44,905 nt of DNA from Vibrio thalassae (GCF_900089835.1 NZ_OANU01000141.1:1-44905), one strand, 5' to 3'; numbered from the stretch's first letter, positions 8,327 to 17,628 are shown. Program-made: numbers and translations. The notes: generated by a model from the sequence alone, not told the origin.

Positions 8327-8527
8327 TACATAAAGAAAACTAAAAGGGAAAATTACGTGCTATAAAAACACTTATAAATCAATAACAAACAGTCTGCTTA
8401 TTGAGCTAAAAAACTTGACCAGCATCAATAAAAGAAGCCATGTTTTCAGACGGAGGCATTAATAATTTGAATAACAAAATAAATCTGTTGCGACACGGGT
8501 TTGTTTTGTTTTCAAACTGTCATCGCT

Positions 8528-9112
8528 TCATGAGAGAGCATTTTTAAAACGACGCCAGTCAAAAACCAGGCCAGGGTCACTTTTTCTCAACGGCGCTATA
8601 TATTGATGCCCAGTAATCCGAGATGGCGTGATTTGAGGATAGTGTCGGGTCAAGGCATTTGTCAGCCGCTGTAAACTGAGGTACTGCTCATCGGTGTAAG
8701 CGACATAGTCTGAACCCTCAAGTTCAATACCAATTGAATAGTCATTGCATTTATCGCGCCCGGCGAAACTCGATACACCGGCATGCCATGCTCTTGCATC
8801 AAAAGGAACAAACTGCACCACTTCACCGTTTCGTCTTATCAAGCAATGTGCCGAGACTCGAAGATTTTCTATCACTTTGAAAAACGGATGGACCGAGGCA
8901 TCCAGCTTACCCAAGAAAAAGTCTTCGATATAAGGACCGCCAAATTGACCCGGTGGTAAACTGATATTATGAATAACCAATAAGGAGATATCACTCGGAT
9001 CCGAGCGAGTATCATAATGAGGAGACGGAACGAGGCGCGCATGACAATACCAACCTTGAGCATCAATAAGATTCTGGTTTTCTTGACCTTTATTTCTATT
9101 GTTTCTTTGCAT
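8528..9112 (-). CDS. ampD: 1,6-anhydro-N-acetylmuramyl-L-alanine amidase
   Basis: This cytoplasmic zinc amidase of 194 residues cuts the stem peptide from anhydro-muropeptides during peptidoglycan recycling. Its loss raises AmpR-controlled beta-lactamase where that system exists. Zinc ligands are visible as His48 (LLVIHNIS), His169 (ITGHQYIAP) and Asp179 (KSDPG), in the Amidase_2 arrangement. Substrate-site sequence FVPFDARAWHAGVS is also present. There is no signal peptide, as expected for AmpD rather than a periplasmic amidase. It is divergent from nadC with 135 bp between them, a linkage common in gammaproteobacteria. Confidence 0.93.
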   Translation of the reverse strand: MQRNNRNKGQENQNLIDAQGWYCHARLVPSPHYDTRSDPSDISLLVIHNISLPPGQFGGPYIEDFFLGKLDASVHPFFKVIENLRVSAHCLIRRNGEVVQFVPFDARAWHAGVSSFAGRDKCNDYSIGIELEGSDYVAYTDEQYLSLQRLTNALTRHYPQITPSRITGHQYIAPLRKSDPGLVFDWRRFKNALS

Positions 9113-9247
9113 ACATCGACATTCCAGCTCACTCTATGACGATATGATTTTATCGGACAACGAAGAAAATGCGAGAATTGATGCTGAAATTCCGCACAAG
9201 CAAGAGTATCATGCCCACTTTGTTACCCCACAAAGACAGTTTTAGCG

Positions 9248-10138
9248 ATGAAGAACACACATAACAGTCAAGAGCGCCTCGAATATCTTAAGCAGCAAAT
9301 TCCAACAGAAATTACTCGTGCAGTGGCCGATACGTTACGCGAAGATCTCGGTGGTACTTTAGATGCCAAAGCTGATATCACTGCGAATTTAATTCCAGCT
9401 GAGACTCAAAATGTTGCCACTATTATCACTCGTGAGCACGGCGTTTTTTGTGGTCAAATGTGGGCCGACGAAGTTTTCAAGCAACTGGGCGGTGAAGTCG
9501 TTATTGACTGGCATGTTCAAGATGGCGACAAAGTTGAACCTAACCAGGTACTTTGCACTCTTACAGGTCCAGCACGCGTATTACTTACGGGTGAACGTAA
9601 CGCCATGAACTTCATTCAAACCCTGTCTGGCTGTGCTACTGTGGTTGCTCAATACGCTGAAAAAATAGCTCATACCGAGTGCCGACTGTTAGACACACGC
9701 AAAACCATTCCTGGCCTGCGCAGTGCATTAAAGTATGCCGTCGCTTGTGGTGGTGGCTTTAACCATCGTATCGGTGTATTCGATGCTTATTTAATAAAAG
9801 AAAATCACATTATTGCGTGTGGCGGTATCAATAAAGCCATCGAAACGGCGAAACAGTTAAACCCTGGCAAACCGGTTGAAGTCGAAACAGAATCACTAGA
9901 AGAGCTACAACAAGCCATCGATGCAGGTGCAGATATCATTATGCTTGATAACTTTAGCACCGATATGATGCGTCAAGCGGTTGAACTTAATGCTGGCCGT
10001 GCTGCACTTGAAAATTCAGGGAATGTCACTTTGGACACCATCGCTGAGTTTGCGGAAACTGGTGTTGACTATATTTCTGTCGGAGCATTGACCAAGCACC
10101 TAAAAGCAATGGATCTATCGATGAGATTTAAAGACTAG
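9248..10138 (+). CDS. nadC: Nicotinate-nucleotide pyrophosphorylase (quinolinate phosphoribosyltransferase)
   Basis: The 296-residue enzyme converts quinolinate and PRPP to nicotinate mononucleotide, CO2 and pyrophosphate in de novo NAD synthesis. Conserved stretches seen are NFIQTLSGCAT, DTRKTIPGLR, KYAVACGGGFNHRIG (substrate-binding Arg/Lys/His) and, near the C-terminus, IMLDNFS and ISVGALTKH. The length is typical. The gene lies between ampD and pilA, the usual Vibrio arrangement, and is followed by its own terminator, so the pil genes are a separate transcript. Confidence 0.96.
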   Translation: MKNTHNSQERLEYLKQQIPTEITRAVADTLREDLGGTLDAKADITANLIPAETQNVATIITREHGVFCGQMWADEVFKQLGGEVVIDWHVQDGDKVEPNQVLCTLTGPARVLLTGERNAMNFIQTLSGCATVVAQYAEKIAHTECRLLDTRKTIPGLRSALKYAVACGGGFNHRIGVFDAYLIKENHIIACGGINKAIETAKQLNPGKPVEVETESLEELQQAIDAGADIIMLDNFSTDMMRQAVELNAGRAALENSGNVTLDTIAEFAETGVDYISVGALTKHLKAMDLSMRFKD

Positions 10139-10167
10139 CTTATTTCTCAACCCACGACTCTTATGAA

Positions 10168-10195
10168 AGCGAAGCCAATTTGGCTTCGCTTTTTT
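10168..10195 (+). terminator. nadC terminator
   Basis: A 10-bp perfect stem (AGCGAAGCCA and TGGCTTCGCT) with a 3-nt loop is followed by a T-run, 30 bp after the nadC stop. It separates nadC from the pilABCD operon. Confidence 0.88.
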
Positions 10196-10367
10196 GTTCC
10201 TATATGGTTCTAGGCCTTAAATCGATACTTACTCCGCACGCCTATTCTGATTGTTTGTAAACCTTCTTTTAATTATCCGCCCTAGGTCGTAAGCCAATCA
10301 CTACTCGCTTTCTCCTATTTAAGGATGCTTCTATTGTCGCCACATCCCCGGTGTTTAAGGAGTCAAA

Positions 10368-10847
10368 ATGAATAAAAAAATCAATCAAAAAGGCTTTACC
10401 TTGATCGAGCTGATGATTGTGGTTGCCGTCATTGGCGTGCTTGCCGCTGTCGCTCTACCGCAATATCAAAAATACGTTGGAAAAAGTGAAGCGGCTTCTG
10501 CTTTGGCGACCCTATCGGGGCTTCGGACCAATATCGAGGCCTACACTCTAGAACAGGGGAGTTTTCCTGATACAAAGACCACGCCTGATTTAAAAAACCG
10601 CTTAGGGTTTCCCATCGCTATTATTGACGCAATCGAAGCGGATGCAGGAGTTAACGGAGCGGGCAACATTATTTTGTCCTTTGACCAAGTCCCCAATGCC
10701 AGCCCGTCTATTAGCACCTATAAACTGGCATTAGCTCGAAATGCCCAAGGTGGTTGGAGCTGTATCAGTACAGCTAGCGAAGCATCGGGTGTGCTTCCAA
10801 AAGGCTGCGGATATTCAGAAAGCGTCTCTGCTACGGTACCAGAATGA
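10368..10847 (+). CDS. pilA: Type IVa major pilin (prepilin) PilA
   Basis: This 159-residue prepilin has a short leader MNKKINQKG, a cleavage site G/FTLIELMIVVAVIGVLAAVA, Glu at +5, and the hydrophobic N-terminal helix that anchors and packs the pilus. The C-terminal globular part has two Cys (WSCIST and KGCGYS) likely to form the pilin D-region disulfide. The pilus is the chitin-regulated type in vibrios, used for surface attachment, DNA uptake and kin interactions. A strong AAGGAG ribosome site lies at 10357-10362. The stop overlaps the pilB start (ATGA), indicating coupled translation. The C-terminal region differs greatly among vibrio strains, so the exact allele cannot be assigned by eye. 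Confidence 0.95.
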   Translation: MNKKINQKGFTLIELMIVVAVIGVLAAVALPQYQKYVGKSEAASALATLSGLRTNIEAYTLEQGSFPDTKTTPDLKNRLGFPIAIIDAIEADAGVNGAGNIILSFDQVPNASPSISTYKLALARNAQGGWSCISTASEASGVLPKGCGYSESVSATVPE

Positions 10848-12538
10848 TCCAATCGACCCTCCCTTCGATATTGAGACAGACCAATATTATTAACGAAATG
10901 CAAGAAGCAGCCTTGTATGACTTGTCTATGTCATCTGGCTGCTCAGTACCAGAAGGCATTGCTGAGCTCAAATATTGCCAAGCCCTGGACCTGGTAAACC
11001 TGTTAAGTGACCTATTTGGATTGCCAATTGGGTCACTGGAAAGCAAGAACTATTCGGAATTGTGCCAACAGCTAGGACTACGTGAAATTATCTTGCAGTA
11101 CAACGCATTGCCGATTTCACTGCAAGACAGCGTACTCACTCTTGCGGTCAGCGATCCCACACCGCCTCAATTAGAAAATGATTTTAAGTTTGCTTCTGGG
11201 CTGAACATTGAATTGGTTCTAGTCAACCATCAAACCCTTAAAGCGGCCATTCGCAAGATTTATGGCGAGAATCACAAGCAGTGGTGCCAACAAGACAAGG
11301 AGTTAACCTCTGACGAGCTAGCAAATTTAGTTCAAATCAGCGACAGTGAGGTTGAACAATCGGAAGACTTGATGCTTGATGATGCGCCAGTCAGTCGATT
11401 CATCCATCAAATATTATCAGAAGCCATTAGCAAGAAGGCTTCTGACATTCATTTTGAACCTTACGAAAATCAATACCGAATTCGATTTCGCTGTGACGGT
11501 ATCCTGCTCGAAGCACATCAACCAGCGAGTCAATTAAGTCGCAGACTATCTGCTCGCCTGAAAATACTAGCTAAGCTTGATATTGCCGAACGGCGATTAC
11601 CTCAAGATGGCCGAATCAAGCTTAAACTATCACCACAAATTGCGACCGATATTCGTGTCTCAACATTACCGACAGTCTGGGGAGAGAAAATCGTCCTTCG
11701 GCTCTTAGATATGGCATCCGCTAATTTGAGTATTGATCAGTTAGGCTATAGCCAAGCTCAGCAATCGCTTTACTTACAAGCCTTACATAAGCCACAAGGC
11801 ATGATCTTAATAACTGGCCCAACTGGAAGTGGAAAAACCGTTTCACTCTACGCTGGACTGAATCTACTCAATACTCCTGAGCGCAATATCTCCACGGCAG
11901 AAGATCCCGTTGAAATACACATTGATGGCATCAATCAAGTGCAAGTTAATCCTAAAATAGGATTTGATTTTTCTCAGGCCTTACGTACTTTTTTGCGTCA
12001 AGATCCAGATATCGTAATGGTCGGAGAAATCCGCGATATTGATACCGCAGAGATTGCGGTAAAAGCGGCTCAAACGGGACACTTAGTTCTGTCAACGTTG
12101 CACACCAATTCGGCGCTAGAAACCATCACACGATTACAGAATATGGGCATTGAGAGTCATAACTTGGTTTCTTCGTTATCTCTGATTATCGCGCAGCGCC
12201 TCGCTCGTTGTCTGTGTCCTCTGTGTAAACAACCAGACAATCTGTCCTATGACCTCCGTCAAAAACTAAATATACCCTTAGAGAAAACCATCTATAAAGC
12301 GAATGAACTAGGATGCACCGAATGCAACCAAGGCTACTCTGGACGCATTGGTATTTACGAGATTTTAGTGTTCTCTCCCCAATTAAGCACGGCCGTACTT
12401 CAACAGGCCAGTCTTCAAGAATTACAGGTCATCGCGATGTCACAACAAATGATGACGCTCAGGCAGTCTGGTATTGAGAAGTTGAGTCTTGGAGTCACCA
12501 GTTACCAAGAACTGCAGCGCGTACTCTATTTTGAGTAA
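10844..12538 (+). CDS. pilB: Type IV pilus assembly ATPase PilB
   Basis: The 564-residue cytoplasmic hexameric ATPase drives pilus extension. The N-terminal region belongs to the MshEN/GspE type (LRQTNIINEMQEAALYDLS). The ATPase core has Walker A GPTGSGKT (residues 325-332), an Asp box DPDIVMVGEIRD, Walker B and His box TGHLVLSTLHTNSA. A zinc-binding tetracysteine follows (CLCPLCK and, about 35 residues later, CTECN), which marks extension ATPases and is absent from the PilT type. The length is typical. It overlaps pilA by 4 bp and is followed by pilC after 12 bp. PilT and PilU, the opposing retraction ATPases, are about 27 kb downstream. Confidence 0.96.
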   Translation: MIQSTLPSILRQTNIINEMQEAALYDLSMSSGCSVPEGIAELKYCQALDLVNLLSDLFGLPIGSLESKNYSELCQQLGLREIILQYNALPISLQDSVLTLAVSDPTPPQLENDFKFASGLNIELVLVNHQTLKAAIRKIYGENHKQWCQQDKELTSDELANLVQISDSEVEQSEDLMLDDAPVSRFIHQILSEAISKKASDIHFEPYENQYRIRFRCDGILLEAHQPASQLSRRLSARLKILAKLDIAERRLPQDGRIKLKLSPQIATDIRVSTLPTVWGEKIVLRLLDMASANLSIDQLGYSQAQQSLYLQALHKPQGMILITGPTGSGKTVSLYAGLNLLNTPERNISTAEDPVEIHIDGINQVQVNPKIGFDFSQALRTFLRQDPDIVMVGEIRDIDTAEIAVKAAQTGHLVLSTLHTNSALETITRLQNMGIESHNLVSSLSLIIAQRLARCLCPLCKQPDNLSYDLRQKLNIPLEKTIYKANELGCTECNQGYSGRIGIYEILVFSPQLSTAVLQQASLQELQVIAMSQQMMTLRQSGIEKLSLGVTSYQELQRVLYFE

Positions 12539-12550
12539 CAAGGAGGTGTT

Positions 12551-13777
12551 ATGGCCAATAGTACTCCAATGCCACTAAAAAAGTTCTGCTGGAAAGGCCT
12601 CGATCGCTTGGGAGCCAAAAAGAAAGGAACCATCTTGGCCCTAACTGAAGTTGAAGTACGAAACCAGTTAAGCCTACAGCATATTCGTGTTAGTAAAATT
12701 ACTCGTCATCGTATTTCAGTTTGGACCAAAATGACGAATAAGGTCACACGTAGAGATACCACGCTATTCACCAGACAACTTGCCACCTTATTAAACACAA
12801 GAGTTCCCGTCGTTCATGCGATTAAACTTATCTCACAAAGCCATTCTAAAGCAGAAATGAAATCCGCCTTAAATCAATTGGTTTTACAAATAGAAAGTGG
12901 CGTACCTCTTGCTCATGCAATGCGAACATCAAGTGCACATTTTGATCGTTTCTATGTCGACATGGTTGCGACTGGCGAGTCGTCGGGCAATATTGCTGCA
13001 GCACTAGATAGACTTGCAACCTATCGAGAGAAGGACGAAGCTTTGCAAGCTAAAATAGTGAAAGCTATGCTCTATCCCAGCATGGTGCTAATAGTGTCTA
13101 TTGCTGTCACTTATTTAATGCTCACCAATGTCATACCTGAATTTGAATCGATGTTTAGAGGATTCAATGCTAACTTGCCTTGGTTTACAACCTTAGTTCT
13201 AGATCTGTCTGATTGGAGCCAAACCTATGGTTTGCTCGTTATCGTTTCACTTAGCCTATCGGTTGCCAGCCTTAAGTTGATCTGTACTAAAAGTGAGAGA
13301 GCTATGCTCTATATCAGCAAACTTCTGGTTAAAGTCCCAATCATCGGTGAGCTTATCGGCAAAGCTAGCATCGCAAAATTCTGCCGGACACTAGCGACCA
13401 GTTTTAGTTCTGGCGTCCCTATACTCGCAGGTATACACGCGAGCGCAAACACCACGGACAATTCATACTATCAATACGCCATTCTTTCAATACATACCAG
13501 TGTTGCCGCTGGCACCCCAATTCATCTTGCTATGCGAAACACTCGCGCCTTTCCAGAGTTGGTGCTGCAAATGGTTATGATTGGAGAAGAGACGGGTAAA
13601 CTGGATGATATGCTCAATAGAATAGCGTTGGTTTACGAAGCAGACGTTGATAGCACTGTTGATAATCTAGGAAAAATCATCGAGCCGTTCATCATTGTTG
13701 TGTTAGGCGCAATAATCGGTGGATTAGTTATCGCAATGTACTTACCTATCTTTAACTTAATGTCAGTAATAGGCTAA
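12551..13777 (+). CDS. pilC: Type IV pilus inner-membrane platform protein PilC
   Basis: The 408-residue GspF/PilC-family protein is the membrane platform that links the PilB/PilT motors to the growing pilus. Two T2SSF domains are visible, each with the pattern FTRQLATLLNTRVPVVHAI (first copy) and FCRRTLATSFSSGVPILAGI-like (second copy, actual start FCRTLATSFSSGVPI). Hydrophobic membrane helices lie around MVLIVSIAVTYLMLTNVIPEF, in the middle, and at the C-terminus (PFIIVVLGAIIGGLVIAMYL). The ribosome site AAGGAGG lies 12 bp after the pilB stop. It is second to last in the pilABCD operon. Confidence 0.95.
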   Translation: MANSTPMPLKKFCWKGLDRLGAKKKGTILALTEVEVRNQLSLQHIRVSKITRHRISVWTKMTNKVTRRDTTLFTRQLATLLNTRVPVVHAIKLISQSHSKAEMKSALNQLVLQIESGVPLAHAMRTSSAHFDRFYVDMVATGESSGNIAAALDRLATYREKDEALQAKIVKAMLYPSMVLIVSIAVTYLMLTNVIPEFESMFRGFNANLPWFTTLVLDLSDWSQTYGLLVIVSLSLSVASLKLICTKSERAMLYISKLLVKVPIIGELIGKASIAKFCRTLATSFSSGVPILAGIHASANTTDNSYYQYAILSIHTSVAAGTPIHLAMRNTRAFPELVLQMVMIGEETGKLDDMLNRIALVYEADVDSTVDNLGKIIEPFIIVVLGAIIGGLVIAMYLPIFNLMSVIG

Positions 13778-13819
13778 CATAGGCAATAACTTACTGATTT
13801 TACGGTTTCATATTCAATA

Positions 13820-14689
13820 ATGGACGTTTTCTCTTATTACCCGTGGCTCTTTCCAACGTTTGCCGCTGTTTTTGGGCTGATTGTGGGCAGCTTTTTAAAC
13901 GTCGTCATTTATCGGTTACCGATAATGATGGAACGAGGCTGGCGTGAAGAGTGTGCCGACGCTTTCCCTGAGTACAAGATTACGCCTCCTGAAGGTAAAT
14001 TTAATCTGAGTGTACCGCGCTCAGCTTGTCCTAAATGCCACACACCAATCCGTATTATCGATAACATCCCTGTACTTAGTTGGTTGCTGCTCAAGGGTAA
14101 ATGTCATCATTGCACTCATAAAATAAGTGCGCGCTACCCTCTTATCGAGCTTTTGACTGCGGCTATGTCCGCAGCGGTCGCTTTGCAGCTTGGGTACAGC
14201 GAATATAGCTTAGCGTTAATCATTTTTACCTTCTTACTTATCAGCGCTACGTTTATCGACTTCGATACCATGTTGTTGCCGGACCAGCTTACCTTGCCGC
14301 TAATGTGGTTAGGCATTGCTCTCGCATTATTGGGTATCTCGCCCATTTCGTTGACGGATTCTGTCATTGGTGCCATGGCTGGTTACCTTTGCTTATGGTC
14401 TATTTTCTGGCTATTTAAGCTACTCACAGGTAAGGAAGGAATGGGCTATGGTGACTTTAAGTTGCTGGCGGCTCTTGGAGCGTGGTTAGGCTGGCAACAT
14501 TTACCTCTGATCGTTTTAATGTCATCCGTTGTCGGGGTTTTGTTTGGTCTCATTCAATTGCGAATGCAGAAAAAAGGAATTGATGTTGCGTTTCCTTTTG
14601 GCCCTTATTTGGCTATTGCTGGTTGGATAAGTGCTTTATGGGGAGAACAAATCATTCATTATTACCTTGTCTCTTATATAGGAATGTAA
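13820..14689 (+). CDS. pilD: Prepilin peptidase / N-methyltransferase PilD
   Basis: The 289-residue polytopic membrane aspartyl protease cuts the prepilin leader and methylates the new N-terminal Phe. It normally also serves type II secretion pseudopilins. The two Cys pairs of the cytoplasmic loop are present (Cys70/Cys73 in SACPKCHTP and Cys95/Cys98 in CHHC). The catalytic aspartates lie in FIDFDTMLLPD (Asp147/149) and GMGYGDFKLL (Asp212). About eight hydrophobic segments are visible. The stop codon is 2 bp before coaE, so coaE is likely co-transcribed. Confidence 0.96.
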   Translation: MDVFSYYPWLFPTFAAVFGLIVGSFLNVVIYRLPIMMERGWREECADAFPEYKITPPEGKFNLSVPRSACPKCHTPIRIIDNIPVLSWLLLKGKCHHCTHKISARYPLIELLTAAMSAAVALQLGYSEYSLALIIFTFLLISATFIDFDTMLLPDQLTLPLMWLGIALALLGISPISLTDSVIGAMAGYLCLWSIFWLFKLLTGKEGMGYGDFKLLAALGAWLGWQHLPLIVLMSSVVGVLFGLIQLRMQKKGIDVAFPFGPYLAIAGWISALWGEQIIHYYLVSYIGM

Positions 14690-14691
14690 TC

Positions 14692-15300
14692 ATGGGATTT
14701 GTTATTGGACTTACCGGTGGTATTGCAAGTGGAAAAACCACCGTTGCTAACCTTTTTCACGATAACTTCGCTATTGATTTAGTCGATGCCGATCTCGTTG
14801 CACGAGAAGTTGTAGAAGTAGGTTCAGCAGGCCTAGACACTTTAACGCAGCACTTTGGTGTTGGAATCCTCCAAGAAGATGGTTCTCTTAATCGCAGTGC
14901 TCTTCGGGAGCGCATTTTTGCTAACGAGGACGAAAAGCTTTGGGTCAATAACTTGCTTCATCCAATGATCAGAGAACGAATGCAAGCCCTATTAGACGCG
15001 TCCACCAGCCCCTATACTCTATTTGTGGTGCCACTTCTTATTGAGAATAGTCTGCAAGGCATGGCCGACCGTATTCTGGTCGTAGATGTTTGTGAAGAAA
15101 CACAAATTTACCGAACAATGACACGTGATGGGGTGCCTGAGTCACAAGCCCGTTCTATACTCAAAGCACAGGTAAACCGAGAAACTCGTTTATTGCACGC
15201 GGATGACGTGATTGATAATAATACTGATAACGCTCAACTTTTGCCCCAAGTCACAGAATTACACCAAAAGTACCTAGCATTATGCGAACAAAATCGGTGA
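14692..15300 (+). CDS. coaE: Dephospho-CoA kinase
   Basis: The 202-residue kinase does the last step of CoA synthesis, phosphorylating the 3'-OH of the dephospho-CoA ribose. The P-loop GLTGGIASGKTT starts at residue 6. DADLVAREVV (substrate site) and the lid-region QARSILKAQ are also visible. The start at 14692 is chosen because it gives the conserved MGFVIGLTGGIASGK beginning and lies 2 bp after pilD. The open frame extends into pilD, but that part has no similarity of type. Confidence 0.95.
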   Translation: MGFVIGLTGGIASGKTTVANLFHDNFAIDLVDADLVAREVVEVGSAGLDTLTQHFGVGILQEDGSLNRSALRERIFANEDEKLWVNNLLHPMIRERMQALLDASTSPYTLFVVPLLIENSLQGMADRILVVDVCEETQIYRTMTRDGVPESQARSILKAQVNRETRLLHADDVIDNNTDNAQLLPQVTELHQKYLALCEQNR

Positions 15301-15331
15301 AAATAGCAGGGAAGCGTTTAAAGGCTAGCAG

Positions 15332-16072
15332 ATGATCACAAATAGATTCGAACACCCTCTTAATGAAAAAACAAGAATGTACCTAAGAGTTGAATCTCTC
15401 TTGAGACAGCTTCAGCACTCCTCGTCTTGTTCAGATAGCTATCAGTATCAAATTTTCTTCAAATCTCTCTTTGATTTACTGGAGATCTTCGAGCAAATCC
15501 AGCTAAAGAGTGAGCTGGCCAAAGATCTTGAAAAGCAGCGCCAAACGTACCGTGCTTGGCTCAACGTCGATGGCGTTGATCAGGAAATGTTAGGTTCGAT
15601 CTTAAGAGATCTGGATGCTGTTCATAAGAATTTGATGATGGCTGAACGATTTGGTCAATCACTAAAAGAAGATCGTTTCCTTAGTACAATCCGTCAACGA
15701 TTTGGGTTACCGGGCGGATCGTGTTGCTTTGATTTGCCATCGTTGCATTACTGGTTGCACATACCGATTGAAAAACGCATGCAAGATACGGAAGCTTGGT
15801 TGGCATCCGTAAAACCACTTATGAATGCCCTTCAGCTGTGGTTAAAGCTCACTCGCGAGACTGGTCGTTTTAAGAAACAGATTGCCCGCTCTGGGTTTTA
15901 TCAAAGTGATGCTGAAGAAGCGAATATTCTTCGCCTAACTATTCCAATGGAGTATGGCGTCTACCCTATGATTTCAGGACATAAAAACCGCTTTGCGGTG
16001 AAGTTCATTGCCTTTGAATCAGGGCAAGCCTACCCTAATGATATTGAATTTGAATTAGCTGTGTGTAGCTAA
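15332..16072 (+). CDS. zapD: Cell-division protein ZapD (FtsZ-binding)
   Basis: The 246-residue cytoplasmic protein (formerly YacF/DUF1342) crosslinks FtsZ filaments at the Z-ring. It begins MITNRFEHPLNEKTRMYLRV, the typical ZapD N-terminus, and has the conserved LPGGSCCFDLPSLHYWL stretch. The N-terminal half is alpha-helical and the C-terminal half is beta-rich, as known for the family. It follows coaE by 31 bp and precedes yacG by 21 bp. This coaE-zapD-yacG order is standard in gammaproteobacteria. Confidence 0.93.
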   Translation: MITNRFEHPLNEKTRMYLRVESLLRQLQHSSSCSDSYQYQIFFKSLFDLLEIFEQIQLKSELAKDLEKQRQTYRAWLNVDGVDQEMLGSILRDLDAVHKNLMMAERFGQSLKEDRFLSTIRQRFGLPGGSCCFDLPSLHYWLHIPIEKRMQDTEAWLASVKPLMNALQLWLKLTRETGRFKKQIARSGFYQSDAEEANILRLTIPMEYGVYPMISGHKNRFAVKFIAFESGQAYPNDIEFELAVCS

Positions 16073-16093
16073 GAGTAACACTCAGGAATTACT

Positions 16094-16288
16094 ATGAGTA
16101 AACCAACCGTTGTTCCATGCCCTCAATGTAAAGCTGAAGTTGTCTGGAACGAAGACAGCCCGTTTCGCCCATTTTGTTCTAAACAGTGCCAAATGATCGA
16201 TTTTGGAGAGTGGGCTGACGAAGAGAACACGATTCCAGGCGCTCCTGATATGTCTGACAGCGATGGCTGGTCTGAAGATAATTACTAA
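16094..16288 (+). CDS. yacG: DNA gyrase inhibitor YacG (zinc-binding)
   Basis: This 64-residue protein binds one zinc with four Cys: CPQC (Cys9, Cys12) and CSKQC (Cys28, Cys32). E. coli YacG binds GyrB and blocks DNA binding by gyrase. The C-terminal tail is acidic and probably disordered (DMSDSDGWSEDNY). It is the last gene of the pil-coaE-zapD-yacG group and converges on rplS. Confidence 0.92.
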   Translation: MSKPTVVPCPQCKAEVVWNEDSPFRPFCSKQCQMIDFGEWADEENTIPGAPDMSDSDGWSEDNY

Positions 16289-16387
16289 CCTCGTCCAGCA
16301 ATTACCGCCCCCTATGGTATTGACAGGACTCATAGGTAACAGTTTTAACCGGACACATGAGTACAAGTGCTAATGTTTTCGCTTCAA

Positions 16388-16420
16388 ACATAAAAAAAGC
16401 GGAGCCCTTGGGCTCCGCTT
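16388..16420 (-). terminator. Terminator of the rpsP-rimM-trmD-rplS operon
   Basis: An 11-bp perfect stem (AAGCGGAGCCC at 16397-16407 and GGGCTCCGCTT at 16410-16420) has a 2-nt loop and, on the minus strand, a T-run (16391-16398). It lies about 30 bp after the rplS stop. In the plus direction, after yacG, the tail is poor in T. Confidence 0.88.
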
Positions 16421-16448
16421 AATACTTGAGAACGCTAGTAAAATAGCA

Positions 16449-16802
16449 TTACTTCTTAGCAAGTTTCTCTTTGATACGAGCAGACTTACCAGAACGCTCA
16501 CGTAGGTAGTACAGCTTGGCACGACGTACTGCACCACGGCGTTTAAGTTCGATGCTATCAACCATTGGAGAGTGAGTTTGGAACGTACGCTCAACACCTT
16601 CGCCGTTCGAGATCTTACGAACAGTGAAAGCAGAGTGAAGACCACGGTTACGGATAGCGATTACAACGCCTTCGTAAGCCTGTAGACGCTCACGGTCACC
16701 TTCTTTTACTTTAACCTGAACTACAACAGTGTCACCTGGTGCAAATTTAGGTAGGTCTGATTTCATTTGCTCTTCTTCAAGAGCCTTGATGATGTTACTC
16801 AT
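16449..16802 (-). CDS. rplS: 50S ribosomal protein L19
   Basis: The 117-residue ribosomal protein lies at the 30S-50S interface. It shows the conserved FAPGDTVVVQVKVKEG, RLQAYEGVVIAIRNRG and YYLRERSGKSARIKE segments. The length is standard. It is the last gene of the rpsP-rimM-trmD-rplS operon and is followed by a strong terminator. Confidence 0.97.
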   Translation of the reverse strand: MSNIIKALEEEQMKSDLPKFAPGDTVVVQVKVKEGDRERLQAYEGVVIAIRNRGLHSAFTVRKISNGEGVERTFQTHSPMVDSIELKRRGAVRRAKLYYLRERSGKSARIKEKLAKK

Positions 16803-16844
16803 GTTCTTAAATTCCTAGAATAAACTGATACTAAATTAAATAGG

Positions 16845-17594
16845 TTACTTGCTATTAATTCGATGTTCTTTAATGAACTCGGCAAGTAATTGTTCCTGTT
16901 CGTCAGTCAGAGCTAGGTTTTCCAGGAGCTCCGGTCTTCTTAGCCAAGTACGGCCTAACGACTGTTTAAGTCGCCAGCGACGAATGTCCCTGTGGTTACC
17001 AGACTTCAGCACACTTGGTACTTCCAGTCCATCTAACACTTCAGGGCGCGTATAGTGCGGGCAATCTAACAAACCATTTGCAAAAGAGTCTTCTTCTGCT
17101 GAAGCAAAGTCGCCCAATACTCCCGGAATAAACCGCGAGACTGAGTCGATTAGCGTCATGGCTGGGATTTCCCCACCTGTCATCACAAAATCTCCGATTG
17201 ACCATTCTTCGTCAACCTCAGTTTGGATGATGCGCTCATCTACCCCTTCGTAGCGTCCACAAATCAACACTAAGTTGTCGTTTTTCGCTAGCTCTTCTAC
17301 CCCAGTTTGGTCGAGTTTACGACCTTGAGGTGACAGGTAAATAACTTTCGCCTTTCCCGGTGATGCTTGCTTGGCTGTTTGAATGGCATCGCGCAATGGC
17401 TGAACCATCATTAACATACCAGGACCACCACCGTATGGTCTATCATCGACAGTACGATGCTTGTCGTGAGTGAAATCACGAGGATTCCAAGTCTCAATCG
17501 ACAGTAGACCTTTTTTAACCGCTTGACCTGTTACTCCATAATCAGTAACGCTGCGGAACATGTCTGGAAAAAGGCTAATTACGCCAACCCACAT
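16845..17594 (-). CDS. trmD: tRNA (guanine-37-N1)-methyltransferase
   Basis: The SPOUT methyltransferase puts m1G at position 37 of tRNAs reading CNN codons, which prevents +1 frameshifting. The trefoil-knot AdoMet site is visible as CGRYEGVDERI and DFVMTGGEIPAM. The start is taken at 17594 (MWVGVISLFPDMFRSVTDYG), matching the family N-terminus and giving 249 residues. The frame is open 9 codons further, to 17621. It lies between rimM and rplS in the usual operon. Confidence 0.96.
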   Translation of the reverse strand: MWVGVISLFPDMFRSVTDYGVTGQAVKKGLLSIETWNPRDFTHDKHRTVDDRPYGGGPGMLMMVQPLRDAIQTAKQASPGKAKVIYLSPQGRKLDQTGVEELAKNDNLVLICGRYEGVDERIIQTEVDEEWSIGDFVMTGGEIPAMTLIDSVSRFIPGVLGDFASAEEDSFANGLLDCPHYTRPEVLDGLEVPSVLKSGNHRDIRRWRLKQSLGRTWLRRPELLENLALTDEQEQLLAEFIKEHRINSK

Positions 17595-17628
17595 CTGTTC
17601 TCTCGCTCTTTTAGTTACCAATTAAGGA

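Larger units (their letters stand above)
8143..8527. other. pdhR-ampD intergenic region (385 bp, promoter region of pdhR)
   Basis: The region is AT-rich without a credible gene. It holds two PdhR-type operators and, overlapping the first, a further palindrome CCAATTTTAAATTGG at 8185-8199. It should carry the leftward promoter of the pdh operon and the region after the ampD stop codon. No clear terminator hairpin for ampD was found. Confidence 0.6.

Noticed and set aside
10200..10367. Sigma54 promoter before pilA
   Set aside because: No TGGC-N9-TTGC type element with correct spacing was found in the region.
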